Source of the DNA: Weissella minor
Lineage (GTDB): Bacteria > Bacillota > Bacilli > Lactobacillales > Lactobacillaceae
Assembly (NCBI RefSeq): GCF_001437425.1
Contig: NZ_JQCD01000024.1
Coordinates: 154,394-218,393 of the forward strand
Reading direction: 5' to 3'
Length of the DNA stretch: 64,000 bases
The position numbers were made by a program, and so were the translations under genes. The notes beneath the pieces were generated by a model. That model saw nothing but the letters and a program-made list of their open reading frames with translations, ran no database searches and was not told where the DNA came from. Positions within the stretch are counted from its first letter, which is position 1, and each line of letters begins with the position of its first letter. Positions 36,901-43,771 of the stretch are shown here, one piece after another.

Positions 36901-37428
36901 TCAAAAGCCTTGTATCCAACTGTATTTAGTGAATTTATGCAAAAGCAAGCACAGTTTGGACCGGTCACAAAGTTGGACACACCAACTTATTTCTATGGTT
37001 TGACACCAGGGGAAGAAGTGACGATTACATTGGCGCCAGGTCAAACGATGACGTTAATTTTGCAAGATATGCAAGCTAATCCAGCTGACAGCAATTGGCA
37101 GTTGACTTACTTACTTGATGGTAAACCAATGACGGTTACAGTCGATGCACAATTCAATGAAACCATGCAAACAGCTACCACAAATCAGCGTAAAGCGAAT
37201 GCCAGTGTTCCAGGTGAAATTGGGGCAATGATGGCCGGCGATGTCGTTGAAATTAGTGTTGCTGTGGGTGATGAAGTTGAGCCAGGTGATATTTTGGCAG
37301 TAACTGAAGCCATGAAGATGGAAGCCTCAGTCCAAGCACCGATTGCCGGTGTGGTGACAGAAGTTGTCGCAGTGACGGGAACTCAAATTTCTGCCGGTGA
37401 TTTACTACTTGTGATTGAGCCTAAGTAA
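33988..37428 (+). CDS. pyc: Pyruvate carboxylase
   Basis: This 1146-residue biotin enzyme makes oxaloacetate from pyruvate, bicarbonate and ATP. The biotin carboxylase domain (1-450) has ANRGEIAVRI, the ATP-grasp loop AAGGGGRGM (about 158-166) and EVNPRVQVEHTVTE (about 290). The carboxyltransferase TIM barrel (about 525-800) has TDTTMRDAHQS and the metal site LHTHDTTG. The C-terminal biotinyl domain has AMKMEA with Lys1110 as the biotin site. It is single-chain and full length. It gives aspartate-family precursors and opposes CitM, the oxaloacetate decarboxylase encoded at 57.8 kb. Confidence 0.97.
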   Translation: MRKLLIANRGEIAVRIIRAAKELGIQTVAIYADADKYAAHRFAADEAYQIGTADMTIEAYLDIPGIIALAQAHGVDAIHPGYGFLSENEAFAQAIADAGMKFVGPKPEHLEMFGDKITAKGVATAADVASVPGTDHPVETMEEALQLGESFGYPIFVKSAAGGGGRGMRVVEHAEELKEAFQRAASEAQASFGKSDIYLEKYLQDPKHIEIQILADEFGHTMHLFERDSSVQRRHQKIIEFAPAVSVDNALRERIQDAAVRLMASVGYQSAATVEFLVDGDDFYFIEVNPRVQVEHTVTEVVTDIDIVRSQLLIAMGHQLHEAPLSLPEQADLKAHGVAIQSRITTEDPANDFMPDTGTIRWYNQPAGPGIRVDAGSVYAGATVTPYFDSLLFKVISHGSDFDEAVTRMQRALAETEIAGVKTNTGFLSEVFQDATFTSAQASTTFVDKNMARFKHVTPADPKQQLTDYISEISINGFPGVGTEQAKPSLNAFQTRSRALPADLETAKDVLDAQGPEAAAEWVKAQKQVLLTDTTMRDAHQSRFATRMRTKDMETIAETTQATLPNLFSNEMWGGATFDTAYRFLSEDPWERLRTLRAKMPRTLTQMLFRGSNAVGYQNYPDNVIQEFIHLAAQNGMDVFRIFDSLNWLPQMETSIQAVRDENKLAEVTMAYTGDILDASRTKYTLQYYVDFAKEIEAAGAHMLAIKDMSGLLKPEAAYQLITTLKEAINLPIHLHTHDTTGIGVSTYARAVDAGVDVIDVANAAMAGTTSQPAMASTYYALSGNARQPELDMPAVEKLNQYWQGIVPYYQAFDNGMRSPQTDIFEVEMPGGQYSNLQQQAQALQLGDRWDAIKHMYTQVNHMFGDIIKVTPSSKVVGDMALFMVQNELTPDDIYERGHQLDFPQSVVDFFMGDIGQPVGGFPKELQEIIVKGQTPLTERPGLFAEPLVLEDVSEALALELGRTPTPEEVISKALYPTVFSEFMQKQAQFGPVTKLDTPTYFYGLTPGEEVTITLAPGQTMTLILQDMQANPADSNWQLTYLLDGKPMTVTVDAQFNETMQTATTNQRKANASVPGEIGAMMAGDVVEISVAVGDEVEPGDILAVTEAMKMEASVQAPIAGVVTEVVAVTGTQISAGDLLLVIEPK

Positions 37429-37440
37429 TTAAAAAGTTTG

Positions 37441-37469
37441 AAAAAAGCATGTCGTGAGGCATGCTTTTT
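37441..37469 (+). terminator. Intrinsic terminator of pyc
   Basis: AAAAAGCATG and CATGCTTTTT flank an 8-base loop. Confidence 0.9.
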
Positions 37470-37521
37470 GTTGTGGCTAGATATGGTAAACTAGAGTCAT
37501 TCAATTTTTAAGAGGTGACTT

Positions 37522-38157
37522 ATGCAACAACAATGGTGGCAACGCAAATTATTTTTTGGACTAGGGATTGTCGGTGCAATCACATTTGTTTTGGAAAGTG
37601 TGATTGGTTCGCTTATGTGGCCGGCTTATCAATCACTGGCACATCCAATTGCGCTGTTAACAGCTCAAGGAGCACCTTTTCGAGGTGGCTTCCTGGTGAT
37701 GCAGGTTTTAGCTAGTTTGGCCGTTACAGTGGCACTGGTTGCGATTTACGCCTATCATCGCTACCAACGTGAACGTAAGATGATGCAAGCAAGTGCTGGG
37801 ATGATTTTTAGTTGGAGTGCTTGGTTGATTGTGACAAACTTTTGGCCGAACGCACGCATGGCTGATTACGTCCTAGCTGAGAGTATTTCGGGCAAAAGCA
37901 TTGTCCTTGCGCTAATCTTATTGGCGTTAGCTGGAACGATGTATTGGTATGCGCAAGCAGTGATGACAATCGACTGGATTAGCTTGCGTAATGTTTTGAC
38001 AGTCGTGTCCATTTTAATCGTGCTATTTGCAGCACTTGAATTTGGCATGTATCTCATTAATTGGCCACTTCGTGGTTTCTTTGATATCTTAACATTAGAT
38101 ACAATGGCACTTGGCATGGGCTTTTTGAGCTGGTACTTTATGCGACAAGCAATTTAA
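37522..38157 (+). CDS. Polytopic membrane protein (211 aa), unknown function
   Basis: Six hydrophobic segments are visible (about 12-30, 55-75, 88-105, 125-145, 155-173 and 185-205) with a basic loop YHRYQRERK after the second. The pattern is loosely like DUF998-type proteins, but I am not sure of the family. ATG 37522 follows AAGAGGTGA. It is 16 bp before a GNAT gene, which is in turn 2 bp before the CorA-like gene, so the three form a probable operon. Confidence 0.7.
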   Translation: MQQQWWQRKLFFGLGIVGAITFVLESVIGSLMWPAYQSLAHPIALLTAQGAPFRGGFLVMQVLASLAVTVALVAIYAYHRYQRERKMMQASAGMIFSWSAWLIVTNFWPNARMADYVLAESISGKSIVLALILLALAGTMYWYAQAVMTIDWISLRNVLTVVSILIVLFAALEFGMYLINWPLRGFFDILTLDTMALGMGFLSWYFMRQAI

Positions 38158-38173
38158 TTTAAGGAGGTCTAGC

Positions 38174-38620
38174 ATGGAACTACGACCTGAAACAGTGACA
38201 GAGAAAGATTATGAACAACTATTAAAAATCTGGGAAGCATCTGTTAAAGCAACACATGATTTTTTGGACCCTGCCGATTTAGAAGCGTTAAAAACAGAAA
38301 TCCCAACATTTTTACCACTGCTACAAGTGACATTTTGGCTTGATGGCAATGAAGTCGTTGGCTTTTCGGGGACGCAATCTGACCATTTAGAGATGTTGTT
38401 TTTGGATCCAACATTTTTTCATCAAGGATACGGTAGTGTTATTTTGAAACAATTGATTAAAGATCAAGACGTTCGTTTTGTTGATGTTAACCAAGATAAT
38501 TTGGCAGCAAAACATTTCTATGAAAAAAATGGTTTTGAATTGATTGATGTGTCGCCTTTGGATGGACAAGGGCGTCCATATCCAATTGAACACCGTGCTT
38601 TAGTAACTGAAAAGGGCTAA
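38174..38620 (+). CDS. GNAT-family N-acetyltransferase
   Basis: A 148-residue acetyl-CoA-dependent acetyltransferase. The acetyl-CoA loop is FHQGYGSVILKQL (about 78-90), preceded by LEMLFLDP (about 70) and followed by NLAAKHFYEKNGFE (about 112-125). This is the standard GNAT order and the YjaB-like subgroup. The substrate is not predictable. ATG 38174 follows AAGGAGG. It is tightly linked to the downstream CorA-like gene (2-bp gap). Confidence 0.87.
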   Translation: MELRPETVTEKDYEQLLKIWEASVKATHDFLDPADLEALKTEIPTFLPLLQVTFWLDGNEVVGFSGTQSDHLEMLFLDPTFFHQGYGSVILKQLIKDQDVRFVDVNQDNLAAKHFYEKNGFELIDVSPLDGQGRPYPIEHRALVTEKG

Positions 38621-38622
38621 TC

Positions 38623-39549
38623 ATGTTAAAAGAATTATTCAAAGGGAACCAAGCACAGTTATATCATGCTGGTAATTTAGCGCATGCCGAAAGAGAAAAT
38701 TTACATATTCCAAATGCGTTCATTCAGGATATTGAAGATGAAAATGAAGCAGCGCGCTGGCATTTTATGGAAGATGAAAATTCAGTGATGCTATTTTTAG
38801 ATGCGGTCGTCGCAGATTCAGATGTACCGACTAAAGGGGCCTATCACACGGAATCAGTTTCATTCTTGGTGCAACAGTCCGAACAACGTGTTTTGTTGTT
38901 TACGCGTCCATCGATGGATTTTTTGGCGGATGAATTAGTCGCAAGTGTGGCAGATTTTGATGCAGATGTGACGCCAATGGAATTGTTGGCAGAAGTATTG
39001 TTGGTGTTGTATCAAGATTATGAGACAGCATTAAATCATTTAGATAGTTTGCGGCGTGATTTTCAGCAGATGTTTTATCACAAAACGCGTGGTTTTGGTG
39101 GTGATTTAGATGCGATTTGGACCGTGATGAATGCCTTGTTGTACATTGATTCGTCTTTAGAGGATAATAGCGATGTGTTAAAAAGCTTGGCTAAAGAATT
39201 TAAAGTTTCTAAAGGGACTACTGCATACCGCAGCGTCACGAATCGTTTAGCGATTGAAGCGGAACAGGCCCATAAGATGGCTGATTTATTGAGTTCAGTT
39301 GTGAATAACATTTCTGATTCTTATTCAGCGCGCAATGATCGTAATCTAAATTGGATTATGCAGATTTTGACGGTGTATTCAGTGGTCTTAACGATTCCAA
39401 CAATTATTACTGGTTTTTATGGCCAGAATGTCAAATATTTACCATTTGCGATGCAGAATAATGGTTGGTTAATCACAATTATTATGACGGCAATTTTAAT
39501 GGCAATTGCGACATACTGGTTCTGGCGCCATGGCTATTTTGATAAATAA
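38623..39549 (+). CDS. corA: CorA-like divalent cation transporter
   Basis: The 308-residue protein has a large N-terminal cytoplasmic domain and two C-terminal membrane helices (about 248-268 and 280-300), the CorA/MIT layout. The selectivity motif YGMN of canonical CorA reads YGQN (about 266-269, ITGFYGQNVKYLP), a variant known in the wider family, so Mg, Co or Zn transport cannot be told apart. The long helix before TM1 (RNDRNLNWIMQILT) is typical. ATG 38623 follows the GNAT stop by 2 bp. Confidence 0.88.
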   Translation: MLKELFKGNQAQLYHAGNLAHAERENLHIPNAFIQDIEDENEAARWHFMEDENSVMLFLDAVVADSDVPTKGAYHTESVSFLVQQSEQRVLLFTRPSMDFLADELVASVADFDADVTPMELLAEVLLVLYQDYETALNHLDSLRRDFQQMFYHKTRGFGGDLDAIWTVMNALLYIDSSLEDNSDVLKSLAKEFKVSKGTTAYRSVTNRLAIEAEQAHKMADLLSSVVNNISDSYSARNDRNLNWIMQILTVYSVVLTIPTIITGFYGQNVKYLPFAMQNNGWLITIIMTAILMAIATYWFWRHGYFDK

Positions 39550-39569
39550 AAGAAAATAGCGCAAAAGAC

Positions 39570-39598
39570 TTGAAATTTTAGTTAAGATTGTGTATAGT
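39570..39598 (+). promoter_or_regulatory. Promoter of rpmG-rpsN
   Basis: TTGAAA (39570-39575) and TATAGT (39593-39598) are 17 bp apart. I see no palindrome resembling the Bacillus Zur box over it. Confidence 0.7.
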
Positions 39599-39603
39599 TA
39601 TTC

Positions 39604-39711
39604 TTTGTAATTTACTAGCTATTGCAACGGCGCAAGCTTGGGGTTTGGCCCATGCAGCCATACCTGTCGTTCAATCGGTAGGTGAGAGGCATCTCACAAA
39701 ATACATTCGAA
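39604..39711 (+). ncRNA. Structured 5' leader of the rpmG-rpsN operon
   Basis: About 110 bases between the promoter and the binding site hold at least three stems: GGG/CCC around GTTTGG (about 39640-39652), ACCTGTCG/CGGTAGGT around TTCAAT (about 39662-39683), and GTGAGA/TCTCAC around GGCA (about 39682-39697). No T run follows, so it is not a simple terminator. It could be a regulatory leader acting on translation; I do not recognise a known class. Confidence 0.5.
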
Positions 39712-39723
39712 GGAGTTATGTTA

Positions 39724-39873
39724 ATGCGCATTAACATTTTATTAGAGTCAGCAGAGTCTGGCGAACGTATCTATTTAACTTCTAAGAACCGTCGTAACAC
39801 GCCAGATCGTTTGGAGCTTAAGAAGTATTCTCCAAAGTTGCGTCGTGTTACAGTGTTCAAGGAGGTCAAGTAA
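39724..39873 (+). CDS. rpmG: 50S ribosomal protein bL33, cysteine-free form
   Basis: The 49-residue protein reads as bL33 ([20 protein letters not shown], then [20 protein letters not shown]). The two CxxC pairs of zinc-ribbon L33 are absent, so this is the zinc-independent (C-minus) paralogue. ATG 39724 has GGAG eight bases upstream; the ATG at 39718 is too close to it. It is followed after 2 bp by a C-minus uS14 gene. In other Firmicutes such pairs replace zinc-bearing copies under zinc limitation, usually under Zur control. The zinc form would be elsewhere in the genome. Confidence 0.95.
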   Translation: MRINILLESAESGERIYLTSKNRRNTPDRLELKKYSPKLRRVTVFKEVK

Positions 39874-39875
39874 TC

Positions 39876-40145
39876 ATGGCTAAGAAGTCAAAGATCGCTA
39901 AAGAAAAGAAGATTGAAGCAACCATCGAAAAGTACGCTGAAAAGCGCGCTGCTTTGAAGGCTGCTGGTGATTACGAAGGTTTGTCAAAGTTACCTCGTAA
40001 CGCATCACCTGTTCGTGCCCACAACCGTGACCGTATCGACGGACGTCCACACGCTTACATGCGTGAATTTGGAATGTCACGTTTGAACTTCCGTCAGTTG
40101 GCACACAAGGGTCAAATCCCTGGTGTTAAGAAGGCTTCATGGTAA
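39876..40145 (+). CDS. rpsN: 30S ribosomal protein uS14, zinc-independent form
   Basis: The 89-residue uS14 is of the long, zinc-free class: [12 protein letters not shown] start, [24 protein letters not shown] in the centre (about 44-67, in two blocks), [19 protein letters not shown] and KKASW at the end. The zinc-binding form is about 61 residues with CxxC motifs, none of which is present. ATG 39876 has AAGGAGG ending inside the rpmG gene, so the two are coupled. Strong codon bias is consistent with ribosomal protein status. Confidence 0.96.
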   Translation: MAKKSKIAKEKKIEATIEKYAEKRAALKAAGDYEGLSKLPRNASPVRAHNRDRIDGRPHAYMREFGMSRLNFRQLAHKGQIPGVKKASW

Positions 40146-40170
40146 TCGGCAGATTATTTTAAGTCTTTTG

Positions 40171-40204
40171 AAAAGAGCATCCACCTTGTGTGGGTGCTCT
40201 TTTT
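40171..40204 (+). terminator. Intrinsic terminator of rpmG-rpsN
   Basis: AAAGAGCATCCAC pairs with GTGGGTGCTCTTT around CTTGT, followed by T run. Confidence 0.94.
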
Positions 40205-40235
40205 ATACATAGAAGCAAATGAAAGGGCTAAATAG

Positions 40236-40571
40236 ATGAAATTATTGACGAAAAATCCGTGGGTAACAATTTTAATTGCCATTATTTTTGAAAGTGGGTG
40301 GGTTGTTGGGATTAAATATGCCCATACACCGTTGGAATGGGTCTTGACGATTGCGTCATTGATTACCTCATTTGGTCTGTACTTATTAGCAAGTCGTAAA
40401 TTACCAGTTGGAACCACCTATGCAGTCTTTGTGGGACTTGGCTCAGCGGCAACGGTCTTAATTGGCTGGCTTGTCTTTGGCGATGGTTTGACTGGTACCC
40501 AATTGATTTTCTTGATTATCTTATTAACTGGGGTAATTGGGTTGAAGCTCATTGAGGAGGAAAAGGCATAA
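40236..40571 (+). CDS. SMR-family exporter subunit 1
   Basis: A 111-residue small multidrug resistance protein with four membrane helices. The essential acidic residue is Glu19 in IIFESGWVVGIKYA. AVFVGLGSAATVLIGWLVFGD (about 66-86, split here) and the IGLKLIEEE ending are typical. It starts at ATG 40236, 13 bases after GAAAGGG. The next gene encodes a second SMR subunit, overlapping by one base. Such pairs (YkkCD-like, or Gdx-type guanidinium exporters) form heterodimers of opposite orientation. Confidence 0.9.
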   Translation: MKLLTKNPWVTILIAIIFESGWVVGIKYAHTPLEWVLTIASLITSFGLYLLASRKLPVGTTYAVFVGLGSAATVLIGWLVFGDGLTGTQLIFLIILLTGVIGLKLIEEEKA

Positions 40572-40891
40572 TGGCATGGATTATCTTACTATTAGCAGGT
40601 TGTATGGAAGTAAGTGGTGTGATTACGCTTAATGAATATAACCGTAAGAAACGCTCATACCTTGTATTCTTCATGATTGGCTTTATGATGGCCAGTGTGA
40701 GCTTGTTGGGGGTTGCTTTACGAACGATTCCAATGGGAACGGGTTATGCCATCTGGACGGGAATTGGTGCCGCTGGTGGGACCATCGTTGGCATGTTCTT
40801 TTATCATGAGTCACATGATTGGAAACGAATCTTATTTATTAGTTTAATTGTGATTGGTGCCGTGGGACTTAAATTCACAACCGGTGCATAA
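40571..40891 (+). CDS. SMR-family exporter subunit 2
   Basis: The 106-residue partner of the preceding gene has four membrane helices and Glu13 in LLAGCMEVSGVI as the conserved coupling residue. GYAIWTGIGAAGGTIVGM (about 58-75) is the SMR signature helix. It starts at ATG 40571 within the stop of the first gene, after GAGGAGG. Likely substrates are quaternary ammonium compounds or guanidinium-like cations; no guanidine riboswitch is seen upstream. Confidence 0.9.
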   Translation: MAWIILLLAGCMEVSGVITLNEYNRKKRSYLVFFMIGFMMASVSLLGVALRTIPMGTGYAIWTGIGAAGGTIVGMFFYHESHDWKRILFISLIVIGAVGLKFTTGA

Positions 40892-40920
40892 AGACGACTT
40901 GGGGAACCAGTCGTCTTTTT
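40891..40920 (+). terminator. Intrinsic terminator of the SMR pair
   Basis: AAGACGACT and AGTCGTCTT flank a 9-base loop, followed by T run. Confidence 0.92.
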
Positions 40921-41037
40921 ACTTACAAAGAATTCACAAAGTTATGGTAAAATAAAGCCAGGGATTCAAACAAAAGGAATGAGGAGAACCCTAACTCGAG
41001 TAACAACATTGATGGAACGAGTTTGGTCGTGGATAAG

Positions 41038-41613
41038 ATGAGAAAAAGGGATGAAAAAAAGTTAATTGCTTTGGAACAAGCGGCATTAGACTTGGTTCAA
41101 GAAAATGGCTTAAGCCAATTAACTATTAATAAGTTAGCCAAGCGGGCGGGGGTTTCAGTTGCCACTGCTTATATTTACTTTGAAAATAAAGCAGATTTGC
41201 TGGGGCATCTTTATCAGACTGCCCGTGAGCAACTCATTGATAGCATTCCTGAACCAAATGAGCAGGATGCCATTAGTTTGCAATTTGAAACAGTGATGCG
41301 GGCATATGCTCACAATTTTAATGAAGCACCCAAAGCTTTAAATTTTATGGCAGCGTTAGCGGCCAATCCCGAATACTTACCTGAAGCATTACAAGGCAAT
41401 ACGACCTTATTAGGACCAGCGATGTTAGCGGTCATTAAGCGTGGTTATTTAGCGCAAATGTTGCTAACTGACAATGTTGACTTGATTATTGCGCAAGCTT
41501 TGCAGCCCTTACAATGGTTGTATCAAGTGCGCGCCCAAAATCAAGTTGTGGTTGCGTCAGCTGAATTAGATCAGCTGATTGCGATGGCAACTCGAGCAAT
41601 TTTCAAAGCGTAG
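41038..41613 (+). CDS. TetR-family transcriptional regulator
   Basis: The 191-residue repressor-type protein has an N-terminal helix-turn-helix (LTINKLAKRAGVSVATAYIYF, in blocks about 25-46) and a ligand-binding domain without recognised motif. Start choice is open: ATG 41038 has GTGGA close upstream; TTG 41023 is in frame. A 20-codon frame (ATG 40980 to TGA 41040) overlaps ATG 41038 by ATGA, which suggests translational coupling. The disulfide reductase gene follows after 36 bp and is the probable target or partner. Confidence 0.88.
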   Translation: MRKRDEKKLIALEQAALDLVQENGLSQLTINKLAKRAGVSVATAYIYFENKADLLGHLYQTAREQLIDSIPEPNEQDAISLQFETVMRAYAHNFNEAPKALNFMAALAANPEYLPEALQGNTTLLGPAMLAVIKRGYLAQMLLTDNVDLIIAQALQPLQWLYQVRAQNQVVVASAELDQLIAMATRAIFKA

Positions 41614-41649
41614 ACACATTTTCGGATAATCTAGAGGAGGCACACATTT

Positions 41650-42981
41650 ATGACAGCATATGATTATGACGTGGTATACATTGGTAGCGGACACGGTACT
41701 TTTGATGGGGCAATGCCATTGGCGGCTAAAGGCAAGCGCGTAGCCGTGATTGAAGCTGACAAAGTTGGTGGAACTTGTCCAAATTGGGGATGTAACGCAA
41801 AGATTTTACTAGATGCACCAGTGGCATTACAACACACACTCCGGGCTTCAAATGGCATCGTGAGTGGTGACGGTAAGATTGATTGGGCTAAGAACAAAGC
41901 CCACAAACAAGCAGCCATTGATGTCATTCCTGATGCGCTAACAAGCGGGATGGAAGGCTCAGGCATTACGATGTATTATGGGGCTGGTAGTCTTGTTGAT
42001 GCACACACTGTAAAAGTGAATGATGAACAATTAACGGCCGAAAACATTGTGCTTGCGACTGGTCTTCGTCCACGCAAGCTTGATGTTGACGGAACTGAGC
42101 TTACACATGATTCAAAGGACTTTATGGATCTTGACGAGATGCCAAAGGAATTGGTGATCGTTGGTGGTGGTTATATTGGTGTTGAATTTGCAACGATGGC
42201 GAATGCAGCGGATGCGAATGTCACTTTGGTTTTGCATGGTGACCAAGCATTGCGTGGATTCCACCAACCTTACGTCGAGCAAGTCTTAGCTGACCTTGAA
42301 GCACGTGGCGTTAAGATTCTACGTAACCAAGAAGTTAAGGGCTTTGCAGAAGTAGATGGTGGTGTTGAAGTGGCTTTGAGCGATGCAACACTTTCAGCAG
42401 ATTGGGTCTTAGATGCAACTGGCCGTCAAGCTAATGTTGAAGACCTTGGATTGGAAAATCTTGGGATTCAAGCCAGCGATAAGGGTATTGAAGTGAATGA
42501 ATATTTGCAAACAGCAGTACCAAGTATTTATGCTTCAGGTGACGTGATTGATAAGGAACAACCAAAGTTGACGCCAACTGCACAATTTGAGTCACAATAT
42601 TTGATGCATCGTTTTGCTGGTGAATCAGACGCAGCGATTGATTATCCAGTAATTGCAACAAATGTCTTTACAACACCTCGGATTGCACAAGCTGGTGTCA
42701 CGGTTGAAGCTGCGCAAGCTGACCCTGACACTTACACGATTCAAGAAAATGATCATAATGGTAACTGGTATCGTGCCGTTGATTACGAACAAGATGCTAA
42801 GATTACGTTGATTTTCAATCAAGATAAGCAATTAGTAGGAGCGACTGAAATTTCAGAACGCGCTGAAGATACAATTAATGCTTTGTTGCCTGCAATTGAA
42901 TTTGGTTATACACCAGAACAATTAGAACGCTTAGTATATATTTTCCCTGCGATTGCTTTTGATGCAATGACACAACTATAA
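41650..42981 (+). CDS. Pyridine nucleotide-disulfide oxidoreductase (glutathione reductase-like)
   Basis: A 443-residue FAD flavoprotein of the class I disulfide reductase family. The N-terminal GSGHGTFDGAMPLA and GGTCPNWGCNAK (redox Cys pair about 43 and 48) are clear, GGGYIGVEFATMA (about 173) is the NAD(P)H site and YASGDV (about 296) the FAD site. The C-terminal dimerisation domain lacks the His-Glu dyad HPTxxE of glutathione reductase; the last segment reads FPAIAFDAM. That makes the substrate uncertain (low-molecular thiol, or another acceptor). It is probably regulated by the adjacent TetR. Confidence 0.87.
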   Translation: MTAYDYDVVYIGSGHGTFDGAMPLAAKGKRVAVIEADKVGGTCPNWGCNAKILLDAPVALQHTLRASNGIVSGDGKIDWAKNKAHKQAAIDVIPDALTSGMEGSGITMYYGAGSLVDAHTVKVNDEQLTAENIVLATGLRPRKLDVDGTELTHDSKDFMDLDEMPKELVIVGGGYIGVEFATMANAADANVTLVLHGDQALRGFHQPYVEQVLADLEARGVKILRNQEVKGFAEVDGGVEVALSDATLSADWVLDATGRQANVEDLGLENLGIQASDKGIEVNEYLQTAVPSIYASGDVIDKEQPKLTPTAQFESQYLMHRFAGESDAAIDYPVIATNVFTTPRIAQAGVTVEAAQADPDTYTIQENDHNGNWYRAVDYEQDAKITLIFNQDKQLVGATEISERAEDTINALLPAIEFGYTPEQLERLVYIFPAIAFDAMTQL

Positions 42982-42991
42982 AAGTAAGCAA

Positions 42992-43019
42992 AAAGCAGCC
43001 TAAGCGGGCTGTTTTTTTT
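42992..43019 (+). terminator. Intrinsic terminator of the reductase gene
   Basis: AGCAGCC and GGGCTGTT flank TAAGC, followed by T8. Confidence 0.88.
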
Positions 43020-43087
43020 ATTATCGTGAAGAGTATATGTTTGCTATAATGAATTGTAATACGATTTCTAAAGAATATGGATAAGCT

Positions 43088-43735
43088 ATGATTAATATAA
43101 GACACGAAAATAAAGATGAATTTAAGCTTGTTGAAGCTAAAACCCGCGATGCATTTTGGAATCTATATGTACCAGGTTGTAATGAACATTTAATTGTTCA
43201 TCATTTACGCGATAGTGCAGATTACATCCCAGATTTATCTTTTATTATTGAAAAAGATGGTGAGATTATTGGGAGTATCTTTTATTCAAAGTCAAAAATA
43301 GTAACGGATACGGGTTCAGATTTAGAAACCATTACGTTTGGTCCGGTTAGTATTGTTCAGGAGTTTCAAGGGCAAGGGTATGGTCGTCAATTAATTACCT
43401 ATACAATTGCGCAAGCTAAAGCAGCGGGGTATGCGGCCATTATTATCGGTGGTTATCCAAAGCATTATGAACGATATGGCTTTGTTGGTGCGAAGAAGTA
43501 TGGGCTTCGTTTGGCGGATGGTAATTACTATACGGGGATGATGGCATTACCTTTAAAAGCGCATGCCTTTGAGGGAAAGCAAGGGATTATTCAATTTTCA
43601 GCGGTCTTAGAAGATTCGCCAGAAAATGAATTAATGAACTTTGATCAAAATTTTTCGAATAAAGAAAAGCTGGTGACTGCTAGCCAAAGAGAGTTTGAAC
43701 AGGCAGTGTCCGAAATCGATACAAGAGAATTTTGA
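43088..43735 (+). CDS. GNAT-family N-acetyltransferase (YhbS-like)
   Basis: The 215-residue acetyltransferase has the acetyl-CoA loop EFQGQGYGRQLITYTIAQA (about 98-116), followed by the YYERYGF-like block PKHYERYGFVGAKKYGL (about 127-143), which places it in the YhbS/COG3153 group. The 60-residue C-terminal extension is longer than in minimal GNATs. ATG 43088 lies close to a weak AAGAATATGG site. The gene stands between a terminator and a secreted-protein gene 36 bp downstream. Confidence 0.85.
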   Translation: MINIRHENKDEFKLVEAKTRDAFWNLYVPGCNEHLIVHHLRDSADYIPDLSFIIEKDGEIIGSIFYSKSKIVTDTGSDLETITFGPVSIVQEFQGQGYGRQLITYTIAQAKAAGYAAIIIGGYPKHYERYGFVGAKKYGLRLADGNYYTGMMALPLKAHAFEGKQGIIQFSAVLEDSPENELMNFDQNFSNKEKLVTASQREFEQAVSEIDTREF

Positions 43736-43771
43736 TTCAAGTGGGAGCTTAGATACAGGGAGTAGGTAACA

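Noticed and set aside
39653..39690. tRNA-like TTCAATC in the rpmG leader
   Set aside because: The loop is six bases on a mismatched stem, and no acceptor, D or anticodon arm fits; it is a leader hairpin.
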